A DNA stretch of 64,000 nucleotides from contig OZ005699.1 in the NCBI GenBank assembly GCA_963930775.1, positions 6,903,501 to 6,967,500 on the forward strand, read 5' to 3'. The DNA is from Cliona cf. orientalis (Eukaryota > Porifera > Demospongiae > Clionaida > Clionaidae). Below the pieces are notes generated by a model. It saw nothing but the letters and a program-made list of their open reading frames with translations, was not told where the DNA came from and ran no database searches. The position numbers and the translations under genes were made by a program. Of the stretch, positions 57,292-64,000 are shown piece by piece (positions within the stretch are counted from its first letter, which is position 1; each line of letters begins with the position of its first letter).

Positions 57292-60200
57292 ATGGTGAGT
57301 TAGATTCAATTTATGCTACTTTGGATACTGTTATGATGAATTTATGTATAGGAGAAGGCTACTGGATCTTTTCTTGACCCATGTACGTCATTGGATTGCC
57401 GAGATTTCCCAGCATTGCCCATCTGCTCTTCACATCGTAAACTTCAGGCTGTCTTTGTTCCTGATAAAAGAGGTGGTAGAGTCTATGTGGCACTAGCACA
57501 TGTACAGGAGCGTAATCTGTGGTTTTGCTCTCTCGGCAACAATCCTATACAATGGCATAGTGAACTAGATCTACCTGTTGATCGTACTGAACTGTTGAAT
57601 TTTCCTGCCAGCCTTCTGTTTACTGACTATACTCTGACTGTGTATGGATCAGACTTAGTGGTCATCGGAGGAATTCTTATGGGTCAACCAAGTAGTGGAG
57701 TATGGTCAATGAATTCAATGCAAAATGAATGGAAAGGTTTGCCCTCAATGCTGACAGCTCGTTCGTCTGTCATAGCCGTAGGCTACGGAGATCACCTAGT
57801 GGCTGCTGGTGGAAAATGTGGCAACAAGATATGCCATGAGGTTGAAGTATTCAATGGAGATAAATGGTCAAAAATAAAGCCTTTTGCGTATCCCAAGTCC
57901 CCGAATGAGCTAACATCTGTCCTTCATGCCGACAATAAGTGGTACATTATGGAGAGCAATGGGTGTGCTGTTCGAGCAACCTACAGTGCACCAATTGATG
58001 ATATCATTTCCGGTTCGTCAACTTATGAGTGGAAAGTCCATTCTGCCGAATCATGTCCTCCTTGTGGAATTTTACCACCAATTTCCTTTGATGGTCAACT
58101 CATTGTAGTAGGAAATAATGGTGACAATGAAAAGCCAAAGCTTTATTTCTGTTCTCCAGACTTCGGTTCCTGGGTGAGCTTTGAGAAAGCTCCCTACATT
58201 GGCCAGTATTGCAATATAGTAGGGATTGTAAGCGTATCTGACCAAAAAGCGCTGATGCTGATTTATAAAGGAGCGAAAAAGTGTACTATCAAAATGATCA
58301 CTTATAAAGGTAATCATTACTACTGTATTGTTCTGAGTAGGTGGCATGCATGGGTGCTTATAACTAGCTATTTCAGCTCGCATGGGTGCTATAATTATAA
58401 CTGGAATACGTACATATGTATAAAATATGCTAGCTACATTAATTACCCTATGGAATGTGAGCGCTTGCCCAGAACATGCTATATGTGATTGTATGCATGC
58501 AGGGTCTATATCAAGTCAGAGTCAAGTAGCGTTGACTTCTGAAATATTTTACCACATCCCTAATCGCTGAATAGTAAAATATCAAGTGCATAATTATACA
58601 ATCTACATTAGATGCCTCAGTCGCAACGATGAGCTCAATAGAGTGATGCTCAACCTGGATACCGTAATGTCTGGTTAATGAGCGCATGCGCTTATCACTC
58701 TCGGTGGTAAGGAAACATGCGCCTATTAGATGATGTGCGCTTAATAGAGAGTGAAGTTTTGGCCCCCGCCCACTGCCAGCATGTTCGAGCGCTCAATGAC
58801 AAAGCTAGCAAGTTATGAACACAGTGATTCTTGGACTAAGCTCTGTAATAGTTCATGGGAGTATGATCGGAAGCCATCGCTGGAAGAAAACCGCGTTGAA
58901 AAATAGCCGATTTCTTTGGCGCTCGCTTCGGTCAAGGCAGAGGTCAAGAGTCCGAACCTGTCTCAGTGGAACATCGAAGTGTTGAGTATAGCCGATCTCA
59001 TGCAGCTGGCTATCCAAAAATAGGTTGCTAAATTAGTTCTAGCCTTGTAGAGCATGGAACACTCTTGGTTGAACGATGACTAACTATTACTTCCGTCTTT
59101 ATTGGACGCATGCACTTATTAGACGATACTTAACAACAAGAAGGAAGCATGTGTTTATTAAAAAATATGCGCTTAATAAGCATGTGCGCTTATTAACCAG
59201 ACTTTACGGTACGACAAGTCTTGATGCTTCAATTGCAGATTTGGATGAATATGCTATAGCATTGGCTAGCTCGTTATAATATTATTATGCATGACTAAAT
59301 TTGACCGGCTTATGACATTGTATACTCTGCGCTCCTGACTCTGCACATGATCGATCTCTATACATATATTATATACGTATACTTTTATGGACTACTATAC
59401 CATGCATGCATTGTGCATGATAGTATTGCAATTGGTTTTGCCCATACTTCCTGTACCCAATTCAATTGAATTATAGAGTCTACTATTCTGCATTATAATC
59501 CAATATAATAATTCATGAGGAAGTCTATGAGGTAATTGAGGGCTTCAACAGAGCCTTTGAGACTTGAAAATCATACATGACATTGTAAAGAGTCCTTCAT
59601 TATTAACAGATACGTAACAGTAACTATAAATGTATGACACTACATACCTGGAAGTAAATAATCACTTTTGGCATTAACTAAAGCGTGCACGATGGTGGGC
59701 ACATACAAGGCTATGGTTATAATCATACCTGCAATGATAGAAAACCTAGAGCCATTAGCTCCATTGAGCCCACTGTCACAGTCATTGATAGTGAAGTCAA
59801 TTTAACGAGCACACTGCATAGATCGAGGTTCATAATGGTCAAATGAGAAGCATGTATCTACAAGTGTTGATTCTGAATAAGGATACTAATAAGTAAAAGG
59901 ATTGAGACCCTATAGATACACTGTGCCTTTAGGTAATTGAACGCCTATAGCCAGCGAGCAGACATGAATGCATGTGTATATAATAAGATCATCCTTTTGC
60001 ATTACTCATAATAATTAGCTATGCCATCATTGATTGTGTTCATGTGATACACTTAGTCTCTCTACCAAAGGCACGTGTTTTTTTATGATCACTATAATTA
60101 TGTATGAATTGAAAAATAATTGTCACCAATGAGGGCAGGTGGTGAAATTAGTAGAAATTTTCTCCTGGTAAAAATATCTGTATTTGTCAATTGCAGTATA

Positions 60201-63200
60201 ATATATATTCATTGTTGCATGTATGCATGATAATATTATTATTATGATTTACAGGTGATTCACGACATTGTATACTTGATCAGTATTTCTCATGGTCAGC
60301 AATGATCAAGCTTGAGTATTGTCACAAAATCCAAGTGCTTTCCCAGCTAACACCAGCTAGGCTTCGACAGCTAAAACGGACAGCAATATTCAACCTGAAG
60401 CCTTTTAACGATGAAGAGAAACGAAGGGGTACCAATGATCCTGCAGTATTGATTTACATTGATAGCTGGTTACAAGATGAGAGTGCTGGTTGCCCTCCAA
60501 CATGGAGAAATTTTTTGATGATTTTAAGGAATGTTGGAATGGTAGAAATTGCTGCAGGGATACTATCTAAGTTTCCTATAATGATCACAGCTGGTAAGTA
60601 GCTAGCCACTGTCATGATTATAATGCTCTGAGTCTCTGGCTAAATTAAATATAAAAGCAGTATATTTCCCCCTGGATTTTTCTTTAGAGTATATATACTG
60701 ACATTAAATTTAATTTGGTGATCTCAAGGTATTAGACAAGTATATATTATTGTATAACAATATTTTAGCTATGTTTACCAACTTAGATTTAATTACCTCA
60801 TTTTCAAGTGGGGGACTTAAGGCTGTCCAAAAGTATATTAATAGCTACAAGGAGTGCATGCAACATACATGTAATATTATGGACATAATAACAATTATTA
60901 TTGAATTTCTGTACCTACTCTAAGCTGAAACGATTATACATGAGCTCACTTTCATTTAACAGGTAGCAGTACTGTATCTGAAGAATTACTGAAACTGCAG
61001 GAGTCATTGACTTCTACCTGCAGAAGCTCAGAGGTACTAAATAATAGTTATAGACACTGTTTAGGAGGTTTCTACGTGATTTAGAAGACCGAAGGGCTGT
61101 ATGTAGAATCCCGAGCGAAGGGAGGGTTCTACTGAGCCCTGAGGTCTTCTAAATCACGTACAAACCGACTAAACAGTGTCTTAACTACTTTAGATCCTAG
61201 CAATAATGCCCAAAAGCTTTGTATAATATAAACAAATGCCTAGCAACAAACTAGCTATATATATATATAGGCAAAAAAATTTTACCAGGTTTTTTATGGA
61301 GCTTACAAGGTTTTTATGAAGGAAAGATGCTGCAGTTCAACCAATCAAATCACTGTATTTGTTACAAATAGGATCTAAGTAAAGAAAGACAAAAGATCAT
61401 TCAACCGGTGATTAATAGCAGTTTGACTGAGAGCTATTCTGTTGCCTGGGCTGTAAGGAATATGAAACATGTGGCTAGGATGAGAAACGAAAGCCTGTTG
61501 CAAGAGAATAAGGCACTCCGTAAAAAGGTCGATGAATTGCAAAAGAAAGGTAACTATTATTAATAATAATAATTATTATTATGCACGGCTGTATACTTAT
61601 GCACTTATAGCACAATAATAATTAATTTATTTATATAGATCAAGAACAGAGAAAGATAGAACAGGAAATGGGTATGATATTGTATGCGACTGTGAGTCTT
61701 GCCATCCACAATTGCAGCATAATAATAACCCTCGGCGCACGTGCGGGGTTACGGTAGTCGTTCTGTATGTGAGTGAGTGAGTGAGTGTGTATGTGTGTCT
61801 GTTATTGTGCTAGCTGCTACATATTACCTGTTTTATAAATTGAAAACAAGGTGCCATTAGGCTTTTTGTGGTAGATACAAATGCATGTAACTATGTATGT
61901 ATATTGTGTGGATTTCGTTGAAAATACTTTGTTCAAAAGCTTTGGCGACATTTTCTGACCACCACGGCCTTCTTCGCTTCTAGATCTTATCAAGCTCTCG
62001 CTCGATGAAAGAGACAGTAGCCGCTTCATTTCAAGAAGATTAGTGTGTAGCTCAAGTGACAGTTCTTATAACTCGATTGACTCATCACTAGGCTATCAAG
62101 TACGCTTCTTGGCTTTATTTTGCACTAGATCTACTGATCTGGCATGCACATGGTACTATTACGTAATACTGTGCAATCAGTAATGAATTCTTGTATTTGT
62201 GGTTATAGTTACTCTCTAACAGCAACAAAGTGTTGCAGGCTTAGCTTGCAAATTTGCAACATGTAGACTACTGCAATAAATCTCATAGCGCCGAGGGTTT
62301 AGCACCATGCAATAGTGTTCATTGTATAAACTGCTATAATGGACTAAATTTAACAATGATTTACAATCACTGTGATCTGATTGGTCACTTAGAGGTCTCT
62401 GTGTCTCATAGAGACCTACAAGTATATAATCAAGGGCAAACTGAAAGGTGCACAGTGCAACAGTAGCCTAGTCCTCAGGTCAACTACCACGGTACCGTTA
62501 GAGTTGCTATAGTATTCTAAATCAGTTACTAGATAGATGTACCTCATCCAATGGTTTCTACACTTAAGAGACCCTCAGGTCCTTGGTATAGCACCCTCGC
62601 TTCGCTTGGAATACTACAGCCTCGGGCCTTTGAGACTCTTAAAATGTATAGAGACCTTGGACTTGGTCGTTAACTATTATTTAGTAACTTATTCGATATA
62701 TAGCTTTGAAGGAAGAGTTCATGACAGTGGAAGAACACCTAAGCAGATTGAAGACAACACTAGACCGCATCAATCGTCAGGGTCAGGATTATGGGGATGA
62801 CTTTAAGATTGGCGTGAGTCAGTGCATTAAGACATGTGATATTATAAGGAGGAAATTTGCTGATGAAAGGAAACAACTAACTCAACGTATACAGTGTCTG
62901 GAGGACCAACTTAAATCACATGGTAGCTAACTATATTAAGTACCATAGAGATAATAATATATTATTATAGCTAACTACCATGGCCGGCAATAATACCAGT
63001 TGCAATGGTAGCTACCTGTAGCTATGTAGCAAGCTAATGAAGCTAAAATTATATTTGTAGCTAGCTGCTATGGAGCATCAGAAAGGATAATAATAGTAAT
63101 TTTATAACACTTAGTACCTGGCATATACCGTAGGTCGGGTCAGTTTAATTGCGAGTATCTAGATATTAATTGCAAATTGCGAGTTTTTCTACGTTTCGCA

Positions 63201-63990
63201 ATTAATAGATTCGCAAACATAAATGTGCATGTATACTACAGTACTACAGTACGGTACAGGGTCGTCCATCGCAGTTATTGGATTCACAATTTGACCTGAC
63301 TTGACTGGAACGCAATTATTTAACTATACGCAATTAAAACCCGTCCTTCAGTATTGGCATGTACGTAATACCAGCACTCCCCACGCCAATTATCGGCACC
63401 TAGTTTATGATGTATACGGACATCGCTGAAGCGTTTACGGACCTGAAACTTTCAATAGCCATATTGCACACCAAGAAAAATAAATAGGAAGAAAAGGACG
63501 ATATCACTAGCAAGAATGCGTGGCAAAGTAGCTCTATGTCCTTAAAATTAATATTGTGTAGCTAGCTAGCCACTTGTATGGGTCAATACTATAATATTAT
63601 TATACCTATCAGTCTGAGCTACAGCCATTATTATTCATCATTGCAGATTCCAGTAAAAAAAGTGACAGTTCTAATAGACTAACTGAACAGCATATTCCAC
63701 TCCTACTTCAAGAGCTGAACCAACATGCTACCAAGTGGCGGGAGATTGGAACTTGTTTACGATTCCATCCTGGTGAACTAAACAATATCCAAGCACGTCC
63801 AAATCTGACATCAGAAGCACCAAAGAGCTGGCTAGGGGCCTTGCTAGAGGAATGGGTCCAGTGGGCTCCAAGAGACCATCGACGGAGCTCTGGCTTTGCC
63901 ACTGTTGAAGCCTTGATGGAGGCACTTAGAAAAGCTAAACTAGCAGCAACTGCTCACGACTTAAACTTGCTACTATCAGCTGAGAACTAG
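57292..63990 (+). CDS. Kelch-propeller/Death-domain protein B
   Basis: Eight exons: 57292-57294 (ATG alone), 57352-58309, 60255-60593, 60963-61033, 61372-61549, 61639-61671, 62704-62922 and 63647-63990 (TAG stop), giving about 714 residues. All junctions are GT-AG and phases chain exactly. The propeller exon has typical kelch strands (LVVIGGILMG, MLTARSSVIAVGYGDHLVAA, EVEVFNGDKWSKI). Exon 3 is a Death-fold-like module (PPTWRNFLMILRNVGMVEIA). Exons 4-7 encode Lys/Glu/Gln-rich helices that look like a coiled coil. Exon 8 is a clear Death domain (LLQELNQHATKWREIGTCLR, LNNIQA, LLEEWVQWAPRD). This is probably a cytosolic oligomeric adaptor or sensor. Compared with paralog A it has extra coiled-coil exons. 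It shares strand and proximity with RIG-I-like B, but a common transcript is not suggested. Confidence 0.88.
58660..59210. mobile_element. MITE in intron 2 of kelch-Death B
   Basis: The ends 'taccgtaatgtctggttaat' and 'attaaccagactttacggta' are inverted, with repeated 'gcgcttatta' units near both ends. It is about 550 bp, TA-flanked and has no transposase. Confidence 0.8.
59239..59279 (+). CDS. Possible alternative last exon of kelch-Death B
   Basis: The acceptor 'cttcaattgcag' is followed by 41 bases that join in phase 1 to the propeller exon at 58309 and encode DLDEYAIALASSL, then a stop. The paralog has a counterpart at 19632-19702 with the same AIALASSL-stop. It would yield a propeller-only isoform. 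No AATAAA is obvious. Confidence 0.4.
61050..61192. mobile_element. Short MITE in kelch-Death B intron
   Basis: The left 'tagacactgtttaggaggtt', followed by 'cgtgatttagaagacc', is inverted at the right end ('ggtcttctaaatcacgta', then 'ctaaacagtgtctta'). It begins 17 bp after the exon at 60963-61033. Confidence 0.75.
61727..62300. mobile_element. DNA element with 'taaccct/agggtta' ends, copy 2
   Basis: TAACCCTCGGCGC and its inverse gcgccgagggtt bracket about 570 bp. This is highly similar to 44001-44652 in the same orientation. It lies 55 bp after the 61639-61671 exon, so both copies sit close to exons of Death-domain genes. Confidence 0.78.
63126..63353. mobile_element. MITE, 'aattgcg' family, copy 2
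   Basis: TACCGTAGGTCGGGTCAGTT is inverted at the right end (aaacccgtccttcagta). It belongs to the family of 50984-51200 and lies in the last intron of kelch-Death B. Confidence 0.75.
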
Positions 63991-64000
63991 ATCAACTGGC

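Noticed and set aside
61757-61800. CRISPR-like or satellite array (gtgagtgagtgag)
   Set aside because: It is a simple 4-bp repeat inside a transposon. There are no spacers, and the context is eukaryotic.

Overview
The window looks like nuclear DNA of a sponge, most likely a demosponge. It is AT-rich and its genes have spliced GT-AG introns. The gene families are ones I associate with sponges: Death-domain proteins, a beta-helix/7TM membrane protein with the CNxD/NVTLNDP cysteine-rich module, a 'FITLQFEVRESV...' domain next to a Death domain, and RIG-I-like helicases. Intergenic DNA and introns are packed with short inverted-repeat transposons. I cannot name the species.

Layout. 1-4.8 kb is non-coding, with MITEs and a LINE tail. 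4.8-8.5 kb (-) is a beta-helix plus multi-pass membrane protein gene broken by three single-base-type frameshifts. 8.5-15 kb is repeat DNA: a short minus-strand LTR element at 9656-11870 with another element inserted in one LTR, a tRNA-derived SINE-like element, and a roughly 400-bp tandem duplication. 15.1-24.9 kb (+) is kelch-Death gene A. 25-32.5 kb is repeats, with two scraps of RIG-I-like genes (28.4 and 28.7 kb) and a coiled-coil scrap (31.2 kb). 32.6-37.2 kb (-) is RIG-I-like gene A. 37.9-38.65 kb is a GNAT pseudogene fused to a truncated 5' copy of RIG-I-like gene A. 39.6-45.0 kb (-) is a Death-domain gene. 45-51.8 kb is repeats. 51.8-52.9 kb (+) is an unrecognised two-exon gene. 53.2-56.8 kb (+) is RIG-I-like gene B. 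57.3-64.0 kb (+) is kelch-Death gene B, complete to its stop.

The window is therefore a cluster of presumptive innate immune genes. Two RNA-sensor helicases carry an N-terminal Death domain where vertebrate RIG-I/MDA5 carry CARDs. Two kelch-propeller proteins end in Death-fold domains, and a further Death-domain gene lies between. The RIG-I-like and kelch-Death families are each present twice, which suggests segmental duplication followed by inversion and decay. Nearly all splice junctions flanking Death exons are phase 1, so these exons can be shuffled. The simplest inference is that the RNA sensors signal by Death-Death contacts with partners of the kind encoded next door. That is a hypothesis from domain content and position, not something the sequence proves.
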